13,997 bases of DNA, taken from Endomicrobium sp. GTDB taxonomy: Bacteria; Elusimicrobiota; Endomicrobiia; Endomicrobiales; Endomicrobiaceae. The notes below the pieces were generated by a model. The model searched no databases. It saw only the letters and a list, made by a program, of their open reading frames with translations, and had not been told where the DNA came from. Shown piece after piece: positions 1 through 5,143 of the stretch. Made by a program: the position numbers and the translations under genes. Positions within the stretch are counted from its first letter, which is position 1, and each line of letters starts with the position of its first letter. The stretch spans positions 1 to 13,997 of the forward strand of contig JAISDI010000156.1 in NCBI GenBank assembly GCA_031264895.1, written 5' to 3'.

Positions 1-64
1 CTTGCATTTGACACTTTTTGCGGCTAACGCAAGAGTTCTATATGTGCCGGACAACCCAGATTTG

Positions 65-128
65 CTTACTTTTTGACCGACTGCAAAAAGTAAGTCGTGG
101 GGTTCAGGGGTACCGAAAAGACCCCTGA
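65..128. repeat. Stem-loop plus dispersed repeat, copy A
   Basis: Positions 65-75 (CTTACTTTTTG) and 84-94 (CAAAAAGTAAG) form a perfect 11-bp inverted repeat with an 8-nt loop. The right arm begins a 48-nt unit (81-128) that recurs at 9071-9116 with one substitution and two 1-nt indels. The unit ends in a second hairpin, TCAGGGGT...ACCCCTGA. No T-tract follows, so it is not a typical rho-independent terminator. It is probably a dispersed non-coding repeat of this genome. Confidence 0.75.
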
Positions 129-139
129 CTTAAGCCGTT

Positions 140-180
140 GCCGTTCTTAACGGCAGACCCTGAAACGAGTTCAGGGTGAC
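140..180. repeat. Palindromic repeat of the HPELVSGS type
   Basis: GCCGTT-CTT-AACGGC (140-154) is followed by CCCTGAA-ACGAG-TTCAGGG (158-176). Read on the minus strand the second palindrome translates as CHPELVSGS. This is a widespread intergenic palindromic repeat that is often mis-annotated as a small protein. It lies just upstream of the promoter of the first gene, and I see no sign that it is translated. Confidence 0.75.
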
Positions 181-245
181 AGTCAATTATTTCAACATCT
201 GCTTTTATCTTTTTAGTATGCCGTCTGTAAAGACCTGCAAAGACC

Positions 246-274
246 ATGACAAAACTTTTTATATTATGTATATT
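246..274 (+). promoter_or_regulatory. Sigma70-type promoter of the LolA-like gene
   Basis: ATGACA (246-251), a 17-nt spacer and TATATT (269-274) each match consensus at 5 of 6 positions. Transcription would start near 281, giving a leader of about 24 nt that contains the SD GGAG at 294-297. Confidence 0.6.
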
Positions 275-304
275 TATGTCTATCAAATAAAACGGAGAAA
301 ACAA

Positions 305-1093
305 ATGAAAAAATTATTTTTAGCGCTACTTTTGACAATGGCAGTATTTTCTTTTGCCGTTGCCGCAGAGCAAATCAAAGAAACGCCGGCATCGATTTAC
401 GCAAAAATTATAGATAAAAGCTATATAGATAAATACAAAAGCATAATTATTGACAAAGAACTTACTTCAACGCATCTGCCAAACGGAATGTCCGTAAAAA
501 GTAAAACTTACTTCTCCGGCAATAAATTCCGCGAAGAAACAACAACAAATGATCCGAGCGGTCAGGCGATAAACATCATAACGATTTTTACTTCGTCAAA
601 CACATATATAAGTTATAATCAAGGAGAAAGCTTTTTTGCGCTTGGCGCATCTCTTATCGAAGAAATAAGTTCAAATATTAAGAATATAGACCCTTTGACT
701 TCGCAGGCCGTTCTAAACGAAAAAACGGAAACCGTCAACGGAAGCGAATGTTATTTTATTGAAGATAACGGCGGAGGAGTAAGCAGAAAATTTTATGTTG
801 AAACAAAAACGTATCACGTGCTTAAAAGCATAATTTCGACCGACGAAATGTTAATTGTAACGGATATGTCGGACTATAGAAAAGTAGATAAATATACGGG
901 GCCTTCCACGATGAAAATTCTTATACGGCAAAAAACCGGAGAAAAACAAACCATAGAATCAACTATAAAGATAAGTTCCATTCAGTTCAACCCCTCGATA
1001 AACAATGGAATTTTTATTCCCAAAAACGTCTCAGACCTCCCAAATATTCCGGGACTAGGAAACATAAAAGACATGATCCAGTCGCTATTTTAA
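305..1093 (+). CDS. Secreted LolA/LolB-fold (outer-membrane lipoprotein-sorting-like) protein
   Basis: 262-residue protein with a clear Sec signal peptide: MKK, a hydrophobic core and AVA|AEQ, with cleavage after about residue 20. I chose the ATG at 305 because GGAG sits 7 nt upstream and the signal peptide starts there; the frame is open back to 176, but that adds 43 residues without signal character. The mature part has the pattern of the LolA-like beta-sandwich family: a short helix with 'YAKIID', then strands such as 'GNKFREE', 'NTYISYNQG', 'VNGSECYFIE', 'RKFYVETKTYHVLKSI' and 'DMSDYRKVD'. Members bind lipid or lipoprotein acyl chains in the periplasm or act as general lipid-binding proteins. 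Its exact cargo cannot be told. The gene is monocistronic: its own promoter lies upstream and a strong terminator follows 60 nt after the stop. Confidence 0.75.
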   Translation: MKKLFLALLLTMAVFSFAVAAEQIKETPASIYAKIIDKSYIDKYKSIIIDKELTSTHLPNGMSVKSKTYFSGNKFREETTTNDPSGQAINIITIFTSSNTYISYNQGESFFALGASLIEEISSNIKNIDPLTSQAVLNEKTETVNGSECYFIEDNGGGVSRKFYVETKTYHVLKSIISTDEMLIVTDMSDYRKVDKYTGPSTMKILIRQKTGEKQTIESTIKISSIQFNPSINNGIFIPKNVSDLPNIPGLGNIKDMIQSLF

Positions 1094-1154
1094 ATACGTA
1101 TTAATAATGTCATTGTGTTATTTTGATATTTAGAAGCATTGAAAATACAAAAAT

Positions 1155-1204
1155 AAAAAAGCCGCTTTATTCCGATTTTATTGTCGGACAAGCGGCTTTT
1201 AATT
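1155..1204. terminator. Strong bidirectional rho-independent terminator
   Basis: AAAAAAGCCGCTT pairs with AAGCGGCTTTT, and a nested TCCGA/TCGGA stem sits inside. A-rich and T-rich flanks on both sides let it work in both directions. On plus it ends the LolA-like gene. On minus it ends the structured RNA that starts near 1366, reading GCGGCTTTTTTATTTTT. Confidence 0.85.
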
Positions 1205-1366
1205 TATCAAATAGATTTTTCAGACAAAATAAAATCTCCCACAAGACATATAGCCTGTGGAAGATGTTTAAACCCTTTTTTCCAAAAAAGTTAAGGAGGG
1301 TTATTTGGTTAAAAAAGACAAGATGGGCTGGCCTCTACCATCCGGTAGTGGCGTCCCACCTTGCAT
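1155..1366 (-). ncRNA. Probable structured small RNA, about 210 nt, family not recognised
   Basis: No credible protein is encoded here, but the minus strand has a complete RNA-gene layout: a promoter at 1399-1371, three hairpins and a terminator at 1204-1155. Hairpin 1 (1362-1320) pairs AAGGTGGG with CCCATCTT, GCC with GGC, and CTACC with GGTAG around a GGAT tetraloop. Hairpin 2 (1302-1271) pairs AACCC/GGGTT and TTTTTT/AAAAAA with an 8-nt bulge, TCCTTAAC, so CCUCCUU (the anti-SD core) is partly exposed. Hairpin 3 (1265-1234) is a 10-bp stem, ATCTTCCACA/TGTGGGAGAT. The tandem-hairpin layout does not fit 6S RNA, tmRNA, SRP RNA or RNase P RNA. A trans-acting regulator binding ribosome-binding sites is a plausible guess; an antitoxin-type RNA for the neighbouring nuclease is another. 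Neither is shown by the sequence. Confidence 0.6.
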
Positions 1367-1370
1367 AAAA

Positions 1371-1399
1371 AGTGTATTAAAATTATTTTTTTCAGTCAA
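1371..1399 (-). promoter_or_regulatory. Sigma70-type promoter of the small RNA
   Basis: On the minus strand TTGACT (1399-1394), a 17-nt spacer and TACACT (1376-1371) are near consensus. Predicted start is about 1364-1366. The -35 box overlaps the TGA stop codon (1394-1392) of the upstream nuclease gene. Confidence 0.75.
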
Positions 1400-1829
1400 G
1401 CATTATGTTATTTTTGGATATTACGAGTAATCGTTTAATATTGTTTCTTGATTTCAACTCTATTTTAAGTTTGGACAGGCATTGTTCTTCAGGCAACCTG
1501 ATTTTTCTTAAATCAAAAATTAAATTTGCAGATTGTTTGGATGCGGTTTTAAAATTGTTGTCGATCGTTCTTTTTCCTTTTCCGGTAGGACATTTGATTT
1601 CCCAAAGAAGTCCGTCCATAACAATATCTGCGGTATGAATACCTTTTGAACGAACAGGAACCAAAAACTCAATATCCTTGCCACAACTATTCAAGAACCA
1701 AGCTGTTTCTAATTCGTGTTTTTCCGGATAAGCGCCGTCGCGAATGAAAGTTTTACCAAACTTTGTCATAGATGTGATATTATAACAATTTTTATCAGAA
1801 TAAATCGCAAAGCAGTACTCGGTTCCCAC
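1392..1829 (-). CDS. Stand-alone CdiA-CT-like PD-(D/E)XK nuclease domain protein
   Basis: 145 residues. The core matches the PD-(D/E)XK fold of CdiA C-terminal tRNA nucleases and related phage or toxin domains: an N-terminal helix with acidic residues (ELETAWFL, E39/E41), 'HTADIVMDGLLWEIKCPTGKG' with D68, E77 and K79 as likely catalytic residues, then a 'SKQSANLIFDLRKI' helix-strand with the conserved Gln (Q99), and 'KRLLVISKNN' near the end. Normally this domain is the toxin tip of a large secreted protein. Here it has no signal peptide, no secretion partner and no obvious immunity gene. The start is uncertain: GTG at 1829 has no good SD, the frame is open to 1860 without another ATG, and Met21 (1769) is an alternative. 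A palindromic repeat lies directly upstream, so it may be a toxin domain cut off from a longer gene. It could also be a free-standing DNA- or RNA-cleaving nuclease. Confidence 0.65.
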   Translation of the reverse strand: MGTEYCFAIYSDKNCYNITSMTKFGKTFIRDGAYPEKHELETAWFLNSCGKDIEFLVPVRSKGIHTADIVMDGLLWEIKCPTGKGKRTIDNNFKTASKQSANLIFDLRKIRLPEEQCLSKLKIELKSRNNIKRLLVISKNNIMLD

Positions 1830-1861
1830 GACAAACGCATGAAAACCTATGTTTTTTTGTC

Positions 1862-1925
1862 ATACCGACAAAAGTCGGTATCCACATTGCCGTTAAAAGA
1901 TATGACGTGAGCGCCCTATCCTTAT
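1862..1925. repeat. Palindromic repeat and dispersed 19-mer
   Basis: ATACCGAC-AAAA-GTCGGTAT (1862-1881) is a perfect 8-bp palindrome in the GTCAT...ATCCA context typical of the other palindromic repeats in the window. Downstream, 1907-1925 (GTGAGCGCCCTATCCTTAT) recurs with one mismatch at 11473-11491. The block separates the nuclease ORF from the lipoprotein gene. Confidence 0.65.
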
Positions 1926-1987
1926 CTTTACGGGAATTAACGATAAATTGTAATATTTTAGGCATAATGACAATTCTAATTCTGGGT

Positions 1988-2911
1988 TTAATTCATGCTG
2001 GCAAAAGTTCCAAATCCCTGTATTGTCAGATGCGAATCCATGAATATATAAGATACTGAAATTGAAGTATTATAAGACCTAAATTCAGGATCATCGGCAA
2101 TTCCGTTACCGTTTATGTCATCATTTATTGACCATTCGTACTGTATGTTTAAATTCAGATATTCGGAAGTAGCATCGAACATTCCTCTTTGACAAGTAAG
2201 CAGAGTGTTAAGCCCTGTATTGTGATCTGATCTGGTAAATTCTCCGTTGGCTTTAAATTCAAACCTTGTCATTAAATATGATTGACTTTTTTGCCATACG
2301 CCTACAAAAGCGTCGGAATTTGTTGGATCAGGCGGGTCTGTAGGGTCGGGGTCTGAGGGATTTGTCGGATCTGTAGGGTCAGATGGGTCTACAGGTTCTG
2401 TTGGTTCTGTTGGATTTGTTGGTTCTGTTGGGTCTACCGGCTCTGTTGGTTCTATGCTGCTTATGGGGTCTGCCGCATTTGCAGTACGGGCAAAGGTTAT
2501 TTGCTTTCCGGTTTGCTCATCATACATGGTCAAAGAATTCGCTGAAAGAGTATATGAAAATACCGTTTCTAAATCTTGCGCCGGTACAAATTCCGAATCA
2601 TCGGCAATCGTGTTACCGTTGGAATCGGTTGACCATACAAGCTGTGTTTCAAGTATCAGCTTTGCCGCAGTGTTTGTAAATTTTCCTTTAGATATATAGT
2701 TTACAAAACCGCTTTCTGATTTATACGTCACATATTGTCCGTTGCTATTTAGTTCAATTCTTATTTTAAATTCACCGTCAACATTTTCCCATGTGCCTAT
2801 TATGGAGTTAGAATCCGGACTTTTTTTATCGTTTTTACCGCCGCAGGCCGCCCATGAAAATGCAAATATCGCAAAACTCAACAACAATACCGCTTTAAAC
2901 AAATTTTTCAT
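1988..2911 (-). CDS. Lipoprotein with two lipocalin-like modules joined by a Pro/Thr/Glu linker
   Basis: 307 residues. The ATG at 2911 is preferred over an upstream ATG at 2935 because AAGGAG (2927-2922) lies 10 nt before it and the signal peptide starts there. Hydrophobic signal, then WAAC with Cys23 as the lipidation site. Module 1 (about 38-142, 'IIGTWENV...NGQYVTY...GKF...LILETQ') and module 2 (about 201-303, 'FVGVWQKS...NGEFTRS...GMF...LNLNIQ') look like two copies of a lipocalin-like beta-barrel. Each has a DxNGNxIADDxEF segment (96-107; 265-276) resembling a calcium-binding loop. They are joined by a 45-residue linker (154-198) made of PTEP/VDP/TNP/SDP steps. It probably sits on the outer membrane and binds a small ligand or an envelope partner; the ligand is unknown. 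It appears to be transcribed alone. Confidence 0.7.
   Translation of the reverse strand: MKNLFKAVLLLSFAIFAFSWAACGGKNDKKSPDSNSIIGTWENVDGEFKIRIELNSNGQYVTYKSESGFVNYISKGKFTNTAAKLILETQLVWSTDSNGNTIADDSEFVPAQDLETVFSYTLSANSLTMYDEQTGKQITFARTANAADPISSIEPTEPVDPTEPTNPTEPTEPVDPSDPTDPTNPSDPDPTDPPDPTNSDAFVGVWQKSQSYLMTRFEFKANGEFTRSDHNTGLNTLLTCQRGMFDATSEYLNLNIQYEWSINDDINGNGIADDPEFRSYNTSISVSYIFMDSHLTIQGFGTFASMN
2318..2452 (-). repeat. In-frame degenerate triplet-rich linker repeat
   Basis: This DNA encodes the Pro-Thr/Asp-Glu-rich linker of the lipoprotein. GGGTCT/GGTTCTGTT-type 6- and 9-nt steps repeat in imperfect tandem (plus-strand reading). All steps are multiples of three, so copy-number change would alter linker length without breaking the frame. 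Confidence 0.7.
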
Positions 2912-2963
2912 TTTACGATTTCTCCTTAAGTTCAAAATAAATGATCCTTACAATAAACCCAAA

Positions 2964-2978
2964 TCATCACCTCCGGCT
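2964..2978 (-). promoter_or_regulatory. Orphan strong Shine-Dalgarno sequence
   Basis: The minus strand reads GCCGGAGGTGATGAT, an almost perfect complement of the 16S rRNA 3' end, 53-67 nt upstream of the lipoprotein ATG. The only ORFs it could serve are tiny: ATG with 11 codons, or TTG with 4 codons. It may be a leader peptide site, a ribosome standby site or a remnant of a lost gene. Confidence 0.4.
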
Positions 2979-3001
2979 TTAAATTTTTTTGCGTACGAAA
3001 C

Positions 3002-3160
3002 TTATATCTTTTTTACGCAAAATAAAAAAAAGCCATGATTAAAAACCATGACTTTCTTTAATATGTTTAGTATTGTATTAGAAAATAATATTAAGGCAGG
3101 ATTATTTGTCTTGTCTTGTCTTGTCTTGTCTTGTCTTGTCTTGTCTATGTTTGCAGTCAT
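3002..3160 (-). CDS. Possible 52-codon small protein containing a pentanucleotide repeat
   Basis: ATG at 3160 is preceded by GGAG (3170-3167) with a 6-nt spacer. The ORF starts MTANIDKTRQDKTRQDKT, where the KTRQD repeat comes from the TTGTC microsatellite, and continues with a hydrophobic, basic tail. The hydrophobic part could cross a membrane. Against it: the terminator hairpin at 3026-3058 lies inside the ORF, so the mRNA might end before the stop codon, and there is no family resemblance. A 5-nt repeat inside an ORF could switch it on and off: both other frames stop within a few codons after the repeat. I treat it as tentative. Confidence 0.25.
   Translation of the reverse strand: MTANIDKTRQDKTRQDKTNNPALILFSNTILNILKKVMVFNHGFFLFCVKKI
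3026..3058 (-). terminator. Terminator-like hairpin upstream of the lipoprotein gene
   Basis: On the minus strand AAAGTCATG-GTTTTTAAT-CATGGCTTT (one mismatch in the 9-bp stem) is followed by a run of T's. No recognised gene ends here, so it ends an unknown minus-strand transcript starting to its right or acts as an attenuator in the lipoprotein leader. Confidence 0.5.
3106..3145. repeat. Pentanucleotide microsatellite TTGTC x8
   Basis: Eight uninterrupted TTGTC units (plus strand) form a 40-bp simple repeat. The unit length is not a multiple of three. Both strands are open across it: a 65-codon plus ORF without SD, and a 52-codon minus ORF with SD. Such tracts mutate by slipped-strand mispairing. 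Confidence 0.95.
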
Positions 3161-3340
3161 TTTTGTCTCCAAACGATTATCTGTAAATTTGAATTTATTG
3201 TATAAAATATTATTTTATAAGTCCAATTTTATAAACAATTTTTAAGCTGGGAAAATCCCACAAAAAAGTCTACACAGAGAAATGCCGGATTTCGGTTATT
3301 TGACAAAAAGAATCCTTGTGATTTACCGATACAAAATATA

Positions 3341-3377
3341 TGCAAATCTTTGCAAAAGTTGTATTTTATTATAAAAT
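3341..3377 (+). promoter_or_regulatory. Promoter and possible operator of the ATPase gene
   Basis: TTGCAA (3350-3355), a 16-nt spacer and TAAAAT (3372-3377). The inverted repeat TGCAAA-TC-TTTGCA (3341-3354) overlaps the -35 box and could be a repressor site. Predicted start is near 3384, just before the SD of the leader ORF. Confidence 0.45.
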
Positions 3378-3400
3378 AACGGATTAAAGGTAATTGAATT

Positions 3401-3469
3401 ATGAAAGAAATATTTCTTACAGATTTTGATACAAACACTTTAAGGCATACCAATGAGAGGGTAAAATGA
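3401..3469 (+). CDS. 22-residue leader ORF overlapping the ATPase start (ATGA)
   Basis: ATG at 3401 has AAAGG (3386-3390) 10 nt upstream. The ORF starts MKEIFLTDFDTNTLRH and ends with TGA at 3467-3469, overlapping the ATPase start ATG (3466-3468). This ATGA overlap is typical of translational coupling. No function is recognised; it is hydrophilic, with no membrane segment. It may set the translation level of the ATPase, or be the 3' end of a lost upstream gene such as an antitoxin-sized partner. Confidence 0.5.
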   Translation: MKEIFLTDFDTNTLRHTNERVK

Positions 3470-5040
3470 AAAAATTGCCGATAAGCACTCAATCGTTTGA
3501 AATTTTAAGGCAAAACGATTGTGTATATGTTGACAAAACAAAATATGTTTTTGAGTTAATAAAAAACGGAAGGGTTTATTTTCTTTCACGTCCGCGCAGG
3601 TTCGGAAAATCATTATTGATAAGCACTTTTGAAGAATTATTTAACGGCAATAGAAACCTTTTTGACGGATTGTATATTTACGATAAATGGAATTGGTCGG
3701 AAAAATATCCGGTAATTCACTTAGATTTTGGAGAACAAGAGTACGAGGCAGGAAAAGAATTAAAAACGTCATTATTGAAATTTGTCCGCGATACCGCAGA
3801 GAAAAACGGTATATATCTCCCGGATATAAACAAAGGTTTATTGGCAAGCAGTTTTTCGGAACTTATAGAAAAATTGCACAACAAAATGGGTTTACCGGTC
3901 GTCGTATTGGTTGACGAATACGACAAACCGGTAACGGATAATCTGTCAAATAAAGAAGTTCTTGCCGATAATAAAAGAACACTTCATGATTTCTATCAAG
4001 TATTAAAAGCCGTCGACAAACATTTAAAATTTGTTTTTCTTACAGGCGTTTCAAAATTCTCGGGACTTTCAGTTTTTTCTGCATTAAACAGTATTAACGA
4101 TATAACCGTTGACGAAAGATATTGCACTATCTGCGGATACACGCAAGAGGAACTGGAAGAATATTTTAAAGATTATATAATAGAGCTTTCAAAAGCATTA
4201 AATTCAACTTACGACGAAATTATCGTAGCGATAAAAGATTGGTACAACGGCTATTCTTGGGACGGGAAAATATCGGTTTATAATCCGTTTTCAACGCTTA
4301 TGCTTTTTGATAAAAAAGCATTTGCTAATTATTGGTTCAGAACCGGCACGCCTACATTTCTTTTGAATTTAATACGCAAGCATAACAGACCGCTAAATTT
4401 TCTTGGGAAAATGACGGTTTCAGATAGTTCTTTTGAAAGTTATAACCCCGATAATTTAAACGAAATCCCTTTATTGTTTCAAACGGGCTATTTGACAATC
4501 AAGAACAGGCAATCAAGCATAAAAGGCGTGCAATATACTCTGGATTTTCCAGATATAGAAGTAAAAGATTCATTCTTACAGTGCTTATTAAGCGAATATA
4601 CGCAATACCCGCAGGAATCTATGCCGGAATTGTTTAAAGAACTTTCAGCTAAATTTCAAAATTCCGATGAAAAAGGGTTAGAAGATAATTTAACGGCATT
4701 GCTTGCGCATATACCATACCAGCTTATAAGCGAAAGCGAAAAATATTATCATTCGATATTTTTAATATGGCTAAAAACATTGGGATTTGACATACAAGGC
4801 GAAATAAGCACGAATAGAGGAAGAATAGACGCTGTTTTAAAACAAAATGATTACACGGTTATAACCGAAATAAAATTCAGTACGGAAAAAGCGCTTGAAG
4901 AAATGCTGGAAACCGCATTGAAGCAGATAGACGATAAAAAATATTATGAAGCGTATTTGGGAAAGACAATTATTCTGCTCGCAGTAGCATTTAACGGCAA
5001 AGATGTGAAATGTAAATTTAAAACATTGGACAAAAAATAA
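3466..5040 (+). CDS. AAA-ATPase-like / PD-(D/E)XK nuclease family protein (PF09820 + PF08011 type)
   Basis: 524 residues, full length for this family. The N-terminal part has the family opening 'LPISTQSFEILRQNDCVYVDKTKYVFELI', a modified Walker A, SRPRRFGKSLLIST (41-54), and Walker B VVVLVDEYD (145-153, D150/E151). A sensor-like stretch 'KFVFLTGVSKFSG' follows, then the NGYSW...VYNPFS region. The C-terminal nuclease domain has 'RIDAVL' (D455), 'TVITEIKF' (E468, K470) and a helix 'ALKQIDDKKYYEAY' with Gln487. SD GAGAGG at 3455-3460. These genes are often multicopy in gut anaerobes. Their role is unproven; a mobile-element, defence or DNA-processing function has been suggested. Here it follows a leader ORF in ATGA overlap and converges on the large surface-protein gene. 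Confidence 0.9.
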   Translation: MKKLPISTQSFEILRQNDCVYVDKTKYVFELIKNGRVYFLSRPRRFGKSLLISTFEELFNGNRNLFDGLYIYDKWNWSEKYPVIHLDFGEQEYEAGKELKTSLLKFVRDTAEKNGIYLPDINKGLLASSFSELIEKLHNKMGLPVVVLVDEYDKPVTDNLSNKEVLADNKRTLHDFYQVLKAVDKHLKFVFLTGVSKFSGLSVFSALNSINDITVDERYCTICGYTQEELEEYFKDYIIELSKALNSTYDEIIVAIKDWYNGYSWDGKISVYNPFSTLMLFDKKAFANYWFRTGTPTFLLNLIRKHNRPLNFLGKMTVSDSSFESYNPDNLNEIPLLFQTGYLTIKNRQSSIKGVQYTLDFPDIEVKDSFLQCLLSEYTQYPQESMPELFKELSAKFQNSDEKGLEDNLTALLAHIPYQLISESEKYYHSIFLIWLKTLGFDIQGEISTNRGRIDAVLKQNDYTVITEIKFSTEKALEEMLETALKQIDDKKYYEAYLGKTIILLAVAFNGKDVKCKFKTLDKK

Positions 5041-5143
5041 AAAGTATAGCCGCTGATGAAAATTTGATTTTTGCTTTTTTTATTATTTAAGAAAAAGAAA
5101 CAAAATTTATGAAAACGTTAGTTTTACCGGATCTTTCCATAAA

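Noticed and set aside
104..304. 66-codon minus-strand ORF with CHPELVSGS
   Set aside because: It is a read-through of the palindromic repeat opposite the promoter of the first gene.
1155..1366. 6S RNA, tmRNA, SRP RNA or RNase P RNA
   Set aside because: The structure is a row of separate hairpins without the long bubbled rod of 6S, the tRNA-like ends of tmRNA, or the conserved SRP and RNase P motifs.
1123..1368. 81-codon plus-strand ORF
   Set aside because: It runs through the terminator and all hairpins of the minus-strand RNA, has no SD and no protein-like composition.
2742..3038. 98-codon plus-strand ORF opposite the lipoprotein start
   Set aside because: It is antisense to the lipoprotein signal peptide and leader and has no SD.
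3106..3145. CRISPR array
   Set aside because: The units are 5 nt and uninterrupted; there are no spacers, and no repeats of 20-40 nt at regular spacing anywhere in the window.
5041..5143. Terminator between the two convergent genes
   Set aside because: There is a T-rich run near 5070-5090 but no stem of useful length in front of it on either strand.
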